Below, piece after piece: positions 11,394 through 21,488 of a stretch of DNA of 64,000 nt (position 1 is the stretch's first letter; each line of letters begins with the position of its first letter). Under the pieces are notes generated by a model. The model searched no databases and was not told where the DNA came from. It saw only the letters and a program-made list of their open reading frames with translations. This DNA is from Skeletonema tropicum (taxonomy: Eukaryota; Bacillariophyta; Thalassiosirophyceae; Thalassiosirales; Thalassiosiraceae): contig CM074144.1 of assembly GCA_037178625.1 (NCBI GenBank), forward strand, positions 1,798,001-1,862,000. Reading direction: 5' to 3'. The position numbers and the translations under genes were made by a program.

Positions 11394-12903
11394 GCTAAGT
11401 GCAGGGTCAGCCTAGCCAGGATGTTCGTTCTCAGCGAATATTTGTGCTGTGAACAAATGGGGTACAGATCTGAAAAGCTGAGAGCGAGCTGAGCTCAAAT
11501 CCGCAGAGAGCTAAGCTTTGTTTTGATTTGAGAAAAATAGTTTTATACGTGCGTATTAACCCGGATTTGCAACCCAAGTAGCAAAAGCTACAGAGGAATT
11601 CGTAGCGTGATTATACAATAAAAATATATCACGGTCAGGAGCGTGGTATGTCGGTCTTAATTGTGGTATTTTATGGTCATTTTGCAACCGAAGTTGCAAA
11701 AATCGTTGCAAAAAAGCATGCTTTTTGCAACTTTTGCAACCCAAAGTAAACGCAGTGTGACAGTGCAGAGCGGTCATTGGTCACACTTCTTTTCCATCGC
11801 TCCGGCGCCTATCACCGTCACCATACATACCCAGCTAGATCAACACACTATCATCTACGACCCTGCGATAGCAGAATACATTGTATGACGATCCCACAAG
11901 GCAGCTGAATCGAATGGTATGACTGATGTCGAACGTTATCGATCATCTAGTAGAGAGACGTATCGTCCATACCATACATCAGCGGCTGACATATATTGTG
12001 TATGTGTGCCGACACAAATATCACGTTTGGTGTAATAAAAAACGAGTAATAGTATAGAGGATTATGTACGGGGTACAATGATGGCGCACTCACTACTTAC
12101 ATGGGTATAGCGTACTGATTGATGAGTCAGTTGGCAGCAGAAGATGAAAATTGACTTGAAAAGCTAATTCAACACACATAATGCACACATGTTCATGGCA
12201 TTGGGTAATAGGATATATTAGATCTTCCCGAGACACTGCAAATAACATAACATTAAATAGCAACTAATTATTGAAGGAAAGTGTGTACGACTTATCATTG
12301 AAAAGCATTTTGCCATATGATAGGATGTCAGGGATAAGCGCAACACACATCACCCTCTTAGACGACAACATTGACCACCACTCGTCTGAGCACACTCAGA
12401 GATAGCAACGATAATATTTCAAACAACATCTCACGTCCATGCTGTTGTCCTAGATGTGATCTTCCCTCCGGTTTGGATTGATTTGCTGTGAGAAACTTAC
12501 ATGCTGCAAGCACACGCGTGCCTCTTTTTCAATGATGCTCTCAGTGATTGCATAACACTAATGACAACGATCGACGGCTCTGACGGAAGCTCACAATATG
12601 CAATACCATTTCATGGCCAATGGCGATGGCTGAACGACGAACCAAGGGCAAAAGAAGCGGATGTCATGGTAGGCATGTCTTGTGTCTTCGTCTTCGTCAT
12701 AGAGAAAAATCACATCTTGCAAATATTTTCGCGTGATTTGACATGTGTGACTACTATGTGACCATGTATGTGATTACACGGTTGAAAAAATAGTTGCAAA
12801 TACTCCGAGTACAAGCGTAGGAAGTAGGAACTCATACAAATTTGGGCGGGAGGGTTCTCATCCTCTATCATCAACAAGACCACCTCATGGGCAGGGCACA
12901 TCG

Positions 12904-12971
12904 GGTATGACGTGTGGTTTGGCACTGGCCATACACAGGTATGACGTGTGGTTTGGCACTGGCCATACACA
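12904..12971 (+). repeat. 34-bp tandem repeat, two copies
   Basis: 'ggtatgacgtgtggtttggc' followed by 'actggccatacaca' occurs twice head to tail (12904-12937 and 12938-12971) without mismatch, just upstream of the element's coding remnant. Confidence 0.9.
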
Positions 12972-12994
12972 GTAGTTAAAATAAAATAAAGAGG

Positions 12995-14210
12995 ATGATG
13001 AATGTCACCAAAGAAAAAGGACGTGACAGCAGTGCTCCAACGGCTGCGGCGATACGGGAAATTAAGGTGTCTCGTGTTGACTTTGAGCCGCCGCCCAAAA
13101 AGAGAAAGAATGCAGGAGACGATGCTGAGGGCTGGTACAAAGTCGAGTACTTTACCTATACGTTTATTACAATGTCAGATGGACGCCCAATGCAAATTAA
13201 AACTTACACTACAAAAGATATGCAGTGCTGAAGACTCGGGGATGGAGAAGTTGTACCTGATGTCCGTCTTGGTGCTGGGCCATTGTACATGGCAACACAT
13301 GTCTTTTGGGAATATCTTTGGGTTTTCGCCGAGCGTGAAATTAGTAAATTGAAACTCGCCGCAGAAGCTAGGTCGGTAGCGGCACGGAAAGGTCATCAAA
13401 CTCGAGCAGATGCAATTGATGAAATGGATGCGACAAAAGCCGTGCTGGTGTCCAAAATGCATGAAAGAATTAAGTAAACGGTCATCGGGCTGGACCGCAA
13501 CCCCACATCGAATTGCAGGATGTCAATCTCTCTCCCGCTGCTACGGTGCAAACAATAGTTCATTTGAATTCACGAAGAATGCATGTACAAAGATTGCCGG
13601 CCGAGGTGTTGCGGAACAAATCCGTCATGAACGTTCAACGCTGAACAATGTTTGTGCGGAGTTGACTGTTGGGGAATGGATTCTATTTCATGGCAAAGAT
13701 GTTAATGGCAATGAAAACCCTGACCAACCAATCTGGCTTGGTCAGGTGATGCCGAATCCTGCATGGGGTGGGCAAGGTGTGCTTCGGAATACGACAGGCA
13801 CAGCCAAACGTTATGACATGGGTGTCGAGGTGCAAAACAACGAAGTTGCAATATATAATGTTCAGTGGTATGAGAAGATGGACTTGAACTCTGATGAACG
13901 CAAATATCGCGTCAATGGAACATTGAGTCCGTCAGTCCAAAATAATCAGCTTTTGCTTCATACTGGGTTCAAAATGCAGCAGCTGCTTGGAGATTCCAAT
14001 CCTGTGGCAAGAAGTCGGCCAGGATCTGACAGACAGCAACGACAACGAACGACGGCAGCTGCATCTTCCAGTTTGAGAGAGTATGCTCGACTCAGACGAA
14101 ACAATCAAAGCAGCTATGAGAGCTGGCATGACAAGGAATACGGTATTGTACGGGAGATGACCGAGCGGGATCGTGACTTTGACTTTGCACTTGGTAGGCG
14201 CGAGTTATAA
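12995..14210 (+). pseudogene. Unrecognised protein of the TIR element, broken
   Basis: The frame starting at ATG 12995 has a basic segment 'PPPKKRKNAG', meets an in-frame TGA at 13229-13231, continues as 'RLGDGEVVPDVRLGAGPLY' to 13477, and then changes frame. The last part (to 14210) reads well as protein: 'TVGEWILFHGKDVNG', 'PIWLGQVMPNPAWGG', 'NEVAIYNVQWYEKMDL'. That region could be a small beta-barrel (Tudor/BAH-like) module, but this is only an impression. It ends about 160 bp before the right inverted end, so it is likely the C-terminal part of the element's own protein. No catalytic triad is visible. Confidence 0.45.
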
Positions 14211-14368
14211 TGCTTTTTCATTTTACATTTTTGCACCTGTCTCGTTCTGGATTCGGACTCATCTCACTGAGAGCAGTAATTTAAGCGAATAAAATAGCTT
14301 CAGAGTGTGTGTAGCGGCTGAGAACGAACAAAAGGGGCAAAAGTGGCTAGGCTGACCCTGCACTTAGC

Positions 14369-14545
14369 CCGAAGTAGATATCATCGATATAGTTGTAGAA
14401 GTCGCCGTGCATTGTTCTTGCCAACAGATGGGGGATGGAATCAGATGTGATGCGATGAAGAATTTCAAACTAACCGCACACAACGATACGCTGAGTGTAA
14501 TGGGCGCTGTAATTGTAGTTGTTGATGAAAAACGGAATGATCCCA
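14369..14545 (-). pseudogene. Reverse transcriptase remnant, YIDD-box part
   Basis: The minus strand reads 'LARTMHGDFYNYIDDIYFG', containing the YIDD active-site box of reverse transcriptases, and runs directly up to the insertion boundary. Joining across the 11394-14368 element after removing one 6-bp duplication continues the frame with 'SDETKPLPSL', so both parts were one gene. A stop lies about 36 codons upstream of YIDD. Confidence 0.65.
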
Positions 14546-15247
14546 CGATGACGACATCGAATCATCGTCCTACCGCAAGAAACCTACTTTTACCATCCAT
14601 ATATACCAGCACAGCCTGCGAAAGACGTCATGTGCCGTTTTCGGTAGAGAAAAATGGCACTTTTGGAGCTCAACAGCAAAACGGCACACGGCAGAACAGA
14701 TACAGAAGAACAGAACAAATCAAGATAATGTTCTCGCTAATGATAATAAAGTGAATCTCTCAGGCCGATTCCTTTGTGACATCATGCTGTATCTGATTTC
14801 TTTAACTAAGGAAAATACAAATATCGTAGTTGGGGATTTGATGATAAGCTGGAAAGCTTTGCATAAGATTTTCCGTGCAACTGAGGGTACTGTATGAGAG
14901 AGGCCGGCCAGATGAGAATCTCTCGATTGGAGAAGAGTATCAGCGGAAGAGTGCTTGGGCGGGACGTTTTATGGCAGAACGAACAGAGGAACCTGTGTAT
15001 GGTTATACGGTGTGATGACCTTTGTCTCTAGATCTAGAAAATCATCATGGAGATCCAGATATGAACCAAGAATTTATATTGAGAACCACGTTTTATATTT
15101 GTAACTGATTTAAGAGGGAGGTGTTAATTAATTCTACGTTGACATTCACACCTCTTCCTCTCTCTTCAGTTTTACTTTTACATGCATAGTATTCAACTTC
15201 AACCCCCAAAAGGTTCCATCCATATGGCTAAATTGCGACCGTGTAAC
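14546..15247. other. Intergenic
   Basis: No gene recognised. An imperfect inverted pair 'gtgccgttttcggt'/'aaaacggcac' lies at about 14631-14688, possibly a relic of a small inverted-repeat element. Confidence 0.4.
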
Positions 15248-16575
15248 TTACGAGACGACTGGAAATGTTGGGGAGCTCGGGCTATCGAGAAACTCCTCCC
15301 CCTCCTCGACCTTTTCTTCTTCAGCTGGTGAAACATCCCCATTTTTTGTCTCCTCCTCCCCAGTCTTTCCTCTCTCTTCGTCAATACCCGGCATTGGTTT
15401 GCTATCTGACCATGTAATTGCTTTGTCCTTGCCTGCATCTGTTTCCGATACGGCAGGGTCTGATACTGATGCTTCCTTTCTACTCAGACTTGACAAAAAA
15501 CTTGTCCTCGACAAAAAGCTCCTGAACACGTTTGAATCCTTCCTCGACTTTTGGACAGAAGGATCTGGACCTGAGTCGTCATTGTTGGGTACAAATACAA
15601 GCTTGATCAACTGCTTGAAGCCCATGTGCTTCTTCTTCTTCTTCAATCGAAGATACCGGGGGCGAGCATAGACAAATGCATTGAAAAAGCCCTGAAGAGG
15701 ATTGAACACACATACATACAAATCCTGCCATGGATGCGGCTCCACACCTGTAAAAAATTCATTGACGAAAAATGCCGTTCCAAACCAAGAAAGAAGAAAC
15801 GCGCCCACGTAAAACATTGATTGGACGAATACACTCCTTGCATATGATGTTTTCTTTTCCACATCTGATAACTGCTCCGCAGCAACACTTCGAGTACGAT
15901 ATTTCTCCATTTCTTTCTCTTGCCTTCACACAAACAAACATATTAGTGTGTTCGTAACGACGATGACCAGAAATGTCAACAGGATCCAGCCCAAAGAAAA
16001 TGCAAAAGCAAAGTACCAAACTGTGTCCAAAAACCGACATGGGATATCGGGATCATACCAGCACTCAACTGGTCCTGGCTGAATGTGACACCACATGAAA
16101 TTCGGATTGAATAAACCAATCGACACACCAGTAATTGCAAAGCTCAAATGGCAATTAATACAATGCCATGGAGCACCTTCTCCCATACCTTTGTAAATTC
16201 CTCTTTCTTCATTCCCCAATTGATGCTTAAATAGTAGTAAATGCTAAGTACCATGTTATACGATCCAGCAGCAATGCCGAACTGAATAAAGAATCCCTGA
16301 AGGGAGCATGTCGCAGTGTTTCCAAACGTTGGCACGCCTAAACCAGCAGGATAGGTGAGAAACTTCATAGCGTCATTGGTGGAATATATTACATCACATA
16401 TGGACATCATGCCGAGAATGCGATGCTGTGGATCTTTAAGTTTCTTAGACCAACTTGCCCAGATGGAGTAGAGGATGGAGCCCGAACCGATGATTGAGAG
16501 TGTGCCTGTTAGCAGGGGAATGTAAATGCCCGCTGTGCGAAAGCGGGTTAAGGTGGCTTCGTCCACTTCGTCCAT
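15248..16575 (-). pseudogene. cAMP-receptor-like seven-helix GPCR, disrupted
   Basis: Seven hydrophobic helices can be followed in order: TM1 'IPLLTGTLSIIGSGSILYSI', TM2 around 'GMMSICDVIYSTND', TM3 'FFIQFGIAAGSYNMVLSIYY', TM4 'HGIVLIAI...ITGVSIGL', TM5 'FAFSLGWILLTFLVIVVTN', TM6 'SMFYVGAFLLSWFGTAFFV', TM7 'VCVFNPLQGFFNAFVYARPR'. A Cys in 'TATCSLQG' precedes TM3. The pattern fits the slime-mould cAMP-receptor-like GPCR class that is frequent in diatoms. A charged, Ser/Glu-rich tail of about 130 residues would be cytoplasmic. Two lesions: a frame change inside TM4 (about 16143-16160) and an in-frame TGA at 15926-15928 just after TM5, where a loop residue is expected. No GT-AG intron explains either. 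Pseudogene is favoured over assembly error. Confidence 0.7.
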
Positions 16576-17058
16576 TGTTGTTATTGCTGTTGGTGTGATA
16601 TTGGTGGGATGGTATCATGTGCACATGCGTATCTTCCATTACCATTCGCCTCTACATCAGTATCTAAACTACACCAGCGAAGGCGAAGTCTATTTGTTAT
16701 TACTAGCGCAGAACAGGAAATAAATGGATGGCTTCGGCGTTCGGCGTCTATCTTGTTGCTGAACTCTAGACATGATTGTTCTCTGCCCAAAAGAGTGGTG
16801 GAAAATAGATGGACTGACGGACGGAATTCGGAATCGGTTCTCAGTTCTCACAGGAAAATGGATACCTCATGGACAGTATAAGCATTTATTTCATGCTGCC
16901 TGCGTCTCTTTGATTATGATGTAGCATACTTACTTTTAGCATTCTGAACAGCAAACGTTCTGACAGGTTCTTTCTTTGCCTACATACTCATGAGATTGAC
17001 AATACTCTCAAGATATGATACGTGTGAACATACAAAACATATGTTGTCTCTCTAGATA
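16576..17058. other. Intergenic between receptor and LRR gene
   Basis: Probable promoter side of the receptor gene and 3' side of the LRR gene (both on the minus strand). No motif I can name. Confidence 0.4.
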
Positions 17059-18762
17059 CTACAATGAAGCTCTTTTTCCACGTCCAAGGCGGTCCAACAA
17101 TCGCTCCTCCTCATCTTCTAATTTGCGTTTCTTCAAACGTACCCGCTTCAACTTTTGACTCCAGTATCCGTCTGCAACTAACATTGGCACACCTCTGATG
17201 AATTTGTACATTGCCGAGAGTTCTCTTCGTTGGAATACTTCGCGTGATTCTTCAAAGTATCCACGGCAACGACTGGCCATCTCAAACCAATCGGTGATCA
17301 TGGGAAGAAATGCTAACTTCCATCGGAAGAAAGGTTCCATATTGCCGAGGTCAGGGTAGTGGACGAGGATTTTAATCTTGGGAATAAGATCTCGTTGTCC
17401 CTGTATGTTCAAGCCGTGGTTCAAGTATAGATATTGCGAAACACTTTCATAAATATGATAGTCACCAATTGCCCGGAGAGAATGATTCGACAAGTAGATA
17501 TTGTTGATGCTGGAAGTGTCACAAAGCAACCTCGAGAAAGTGTTCACCGATGTAAGCGACTCGCTCATAACTCTGCTGCCTACATATCCCCCCAAAAACA
17601 ATTGCAGTATCGACGTGTTGTTACTCAATGCGTCAGCTATTATTAATATCCCATCATCGTCAATTTCCATATTGCTGATTGAAAGTATTTTCAACGTTGA
17701 CCTTTCCGATATCAAGCCTGATAATGACCTTATTCCTGCCGTAGAGAACCGATTATAGGACAGGTTTAGATTTTCTAGATTTGTATTCGCGGCAGTGGTT
17801 ATTGCAGATACCAACGCTGCGATTCCTTCGTCGCCTATGTCATTGCTTCATACGTCGAGAAGTTTCAGCGGTTTGTAGTCTGACAATCCAGTTGCCAATA
17901 TACTAGCTCCCTCGTCACCCATCTCCATCCTATCAACAATGAGTGTTTCCAATCTGCAATGTGCAGATTGAAAATAATCTGACAAAGACATTAACCCTGC
18001 CGCAGTAATTTGATTGTTCCCTAAAAGGTTTAACTCGACCAAGTTGCGACAGCTCGCTACACCCCTTAATAAAGTTTGCAGGCCTTCGTCATCAATGTGG
18101 TTGTATACCATTTCGAGTTTCTTCAATTTTGAGTTTCTCCCCCACCCCATGAGCGTTGTTTCAAGTGCTGCACAGCAGATCAGACCAACTTCGTCGTCCT
18201 CTTCAAATGCTAACTCCTCAAGCTGCGTTTGTGCGCTTAATGCTTCAGCAATCACTGCGGCTCCTGTATCGGAGAGATTCGTAATACGCTCAAAACGGAG
18301 GCATTTCAAGTGGGAACTTTGTCTCAACGCCGAAGCGAGCTTATGAACATTTCCAATGGTGAAATCGCCCAATGTAAGTTTATCTAGTTGGGTGTTGTTT
18401 TTCAGCAAATTCCCTAAAGACTGATAATCGCCTGCATCACGTTCCATGTAAAGAGAATGAATCGATCGATTGCGACAGATTCTCTCAACGAGCGACATAT
18501 CATACTGAATATGAAGGCTCCCCAACGTTTTGGCTTCACCAATGAAGTATCCCAGCCATCCTAAGTGGTCTCCTTCTCCTACTATAAATTCCGTGGAATC
18601 GTCTTCCATTGGTTCCTCCAATATGTAGAGAGATTTCAAATCCGAATCGCCATCACGAAGTTTTTGGATGATTCCTTTGTTCTTTTCTGATGAAGTGATA
18701 TCCTCTGGCTTCACATCTTGTGCATGCTCTCTGTAATATGCATAATCTCCGCTGTTCTCCAT
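17059..18762 (-). CDS. Leucine-rich repeat protein, with an in-frame TGA
   Basis: Ribonuclease-inhibitor-type LRRs recur: 'LKCLRFERITNLSDTGAAVI', 'KLEMVYNHIDDEGLQTLL', 'LVELNLLGNNQITAAGLMSL', 'LENLNLSYNRFSTAGIRSL'. The first in-frame ATG is at 18762 ('MENSGDYAYY'); the frame stays open upstream and 'ttgcag' there could be a splice acceptor. At 17848-17850 a TGA interrupts the same frame between 'LKLLDV' and 'SNDIGDEGIAALV', in the middle of an LRR unit; the frame continues intact for another 262 codons to a TAG at 17059. Either a single nonsense mutation, a sequencing difference, or readthrough. LRR proteins of this kind are numerous in diatoms and mostly of unknown role. The C terminus is basic ('KLKRVRLKKRKL'). 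Confidence 0.7.
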
Positions 18763-19059
18763 TTTCTCACTGTCGTGATCTTCTGACAATATAGGCTGCA
18801 AGCACAATAGTGATTAGATGATAGAAGATGAGTACATCAATAGATGTTCATTTTTCGCAGCTCAACCTCGTGGCTGAAGGCGTGAGGGGGGCAACATAGA
18901 GCTGCGCTTTCACCACCGATCGGCGACACTACTCATCCTTTCTGCATACTACTCACCAGTTGCTGCTGAAGAGAGCCAACTACTAATCAATACGAATACG
19001 AGACCAGCCTACTGTTCATGTTTCACATGACGATGTAGCATGATGAACGAGAACTTTGT

Positions 19060-19340
19060 TGGGGTTTTTGGTTATCTGGTACGCACGCAAGTCACTTGGT
19101 AGGGCTGTCTATGGGGGAAGTGTTAGGTGACTGCGGACGCCCTCGCCCTGGCTTCGAAGTACAGTAGTTAGTAGATCAATGAGTAAGGGGTTCATCGAGT
19201 CAACTAGTGTTGGGTGATGACTTGGACTGTGGCCCGATGTGTTCGCCTTAGAGAATGGAGAGGGCATTGAGTTTGAGTCCTGCTTAGCCATTCGAGAAGT
19301 CTTGGGATGATGGAAAGGAGAATAGGATTTCATGATAGAT
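19060..19340 (+). repeat. Diverged duplicate sequence, copy 1
   Basis: Shares with 20845-21130 the ordered blocks 'agggctgtctatg', 'gttaggtg', 'tgcggacg' and 'atggagaggg'. Orientation is the same; the copies flank the F-box pseudogene. No coding function recognised. Confidence 0.45.
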
Positions 19341-19519
19341 GCTGATGAGTGCATTGATTTTAGAGTTAGAGGATAGAAATTTCAGGTTGAGACATTAAGA
19401 GATGAGTCAAATACTGATCTAGAGAGTCAAACAATATAACAAACTTGCAGTGTTCAGGCCCTTCGAGGTCTTCTATCATATCGTAAGCCTTACATACGAC
19501 GATATTAGATATTTCACAT

Positions 19520-20664
19520 TCAGTAATTCTCACACAGACGGCGGAATTCCTCAGCATTTGGAGGAGAAAGAGAAAGATAATATCCTCGGTAAAGATGGAA
19601 TACTTTCTGCTCTAAATGATGCAACTCCTTAGTGTAAGCCTCGTAGTCGTCACTTCCGCTGATTGGCTCTGGATCAAGCCAGTTGATCTCGCACAATTGT
19701 GTCTGCAAGTACTCCAAAGTACACCAACACCATCCAAAACGTGATCCCGCTCGAACACATTTCAAGAGAAGAGGAGGGCGGAGAATTCCATCGTCCGATT
19801 CATCCCAATACCAATCAGGAGAGCCTCGTGAGAGCGACCAGTTTAAAGCATTTGAGTTGTTATGCCGTTCACCGAATAGAGTTGGAGTGCGCTGCAGCAG
19901 GCGATGAATGGCCTGCATGAAATCAGGTACTTCAGCAAGACTCTCAAACTCACAACACGAACCACCTTGGACACTTCTTGGGAGTGCGAGCCGCGTCAGA
20001 GCTGGAAACCTTCAGCTGTAGAAAGTCGGCTAGATCCAAGAAGTCCCCTCGAACATTGTCACCATGTTTAATGCGTACTTTTTCAAGGGTGCCTCTTAGA
20101 ACTCTAAACTATTGAGATTGCCAGTTATGTATGGGTTAGCGTAGCAATCCAACACTTTGAGCTGTGGCAATCCGACAACATCTCAAGATCCCACTTTAGA
20201 TATTCCCCATCGTCAACACGTAATTCTTGGAGGAATGGAAAGTCGAAGAGGATAGGGTATCTTCCATTTAACCACCCATGAATATGCAACACACGCAACC
20301 TTCTGAAGCTGGATACGATATTGACATCATGAGTGATATAGTTGGCAGTGATACGAGCCAACGTTTCGTCTGGTTCATCGCCATTGGAGTATGAATGCCG
20401 CCCTTTGAGAGAATGAAGCAAAATCCACTGCAAATTTGGTATCGCCGTAGACATCACTCTCACAGCATTGTAAGATCTCACGCTGTCGACAATCAAGGAG
20501 GAATGAACCATAGCTTTCATCGCGGCCGCTCTCCATGTTGTACATACTCGAGCACGCATAATATCTTTTGGGTCGAGGAAGCTGAAAATGATTGCAACCT
20601 CATCTGTGCCTACTTCTGCTTCTTCAGCGGCAGCGGTGGCACGGGCAAGGCTCATCTGTTCCAT
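19520..20664 (-). pseudogene. F-box/LRR protein of diatom type, frame-broken
   Basis: The N-terminal frame (20125-20664) starts 'MEQMSLARATAAAEE', carries an F-box ('VAIIFSFLDPKDIMRARVCT'), then segments typical of a diatom F-box family: 'VDSVRSYNAVRVMSTAIPNL', 'LNGRYPILFDFPFLQEL', 'LKWDLEMLSD'. Between 19919 and 20124 the family sequence continues in other frames ('LPQLKVLDCYANPYITGNL', 'GDFLDLADFLQLK') with at least two shifts. The C-terminal frame (19520-19918) restores the family ending, including 'SPDWYWDESDDG', 'RAGSRFGW' and 'CEINWLDPEP'. Part of the LRR block is missing. F-box proteins normally recruit substrates to SCF ubiquitin ligases; this copy should not make a full protein. Confidence 0.75.
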
Positions 20665-20844
20665 CTTTTACTTTTGAGTGTGGTGGTGCTGAAGCCAGTC
20701 AATCACACGATTTGAGCAGGATGATTATTATTGACGGGTGCTGCGTTCTCTAGAGAGGCGTATGAGCTGAGGTTCATCATTGCATTGCTTGTTTGATCAT
20801 GCATGAGAATTGGTGAATAAAGGCTGATGGTTTCTCTATTTAGA

Positions 20845-21130
20845 TTATTTGCTACGCACGTGGGTATCGCGGGAGGGCTGTCTATGAGGAAGTTGTTAGG
20901 TGGATGAGTGGTTGTTTCTGCGGACGTCTTCTGTGTCATCTGTACAATTTAGATAGTAATGAGAGGAAGGATTTTTGGTGGTACTGATTAGAAAGGAATT
21001 TTTTGGGCTGTGGGCCATTGTGTTCGTCGTAGGGGATGGAGAGGGCCTTGAGTCCGGCTGATCCGTTCGCAAAGCAGACTTCTCTGCCGAAGAGATGGGT
21101 GCTAGGTGGATGGGTCTGGGCTTTTGCATG
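20845..21130 (+). repeat. Diverged duplicate sequence, copy 2
   Basis: Partner of 19060-19340, see shared blocks there. It sits upstream of the F-box pseudogene start and downstream of the INCENP-like gene end. Confidence 0.45.
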
Positions 21131-21488
21131 AGCCGTCGTGGTAGTTGACTTGTTTTCCTTTCCAGGTGTTGTTTGCTTGTTGAATGAGTTGGAAGGTTTT
21201 TGTGTGAGTATGGTTGAACGGGTTCGTTGGGATGATACCATCATAGATAAACGTTCGATTGATTCGTGATTCTCAAAAGAAAGGCCACGCACGAGTCACG
21301 ATGATGACGCATCTAATTGCTTTTAGCACGCCTCTACTATTTTTATTATCATTCTATTCTAATGTAATGGATTTCCACCATTTCTCAGCGTGGTATAATG
21401 AAACTATGCACGTGGTTCCACACCACGTACATTGAAAATGATATGCATTTGTATATACAATTGTCCAACAGGAGAACTCCTCTTCTCT

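Larger units (their letters stand above)
11394..14368. mobile_element. 2975-bp TIR element with 6-bp target duplication
   Basis: Left end 'gctaagtgcagggtcagcc' continuing 'tagcca' (from 11394) and its exact reverse complement at 14344-14368; a further inner match 'gttcgttctcagc' follows on both sides. CCGAAG flanks the element at 11388-11393 and 14369-14374. The host site is the YIDD region of a reverse transcriptase. The only coding remnant is at 12995-14210, near the right end; the left 1.6 kb is non-coding. A 6-bp duplication is uncommon (IS3EU is one superfamily with it), so no superfamily is assigned. Confidence 0.85.

Noticed and set aside
16143..16200. Short intron explaining the receptor frame change
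   Set aside because: The only GT-AG pair available would be about 46 bp, removes conserved TM4 sequence and still leaves the wrong frame.
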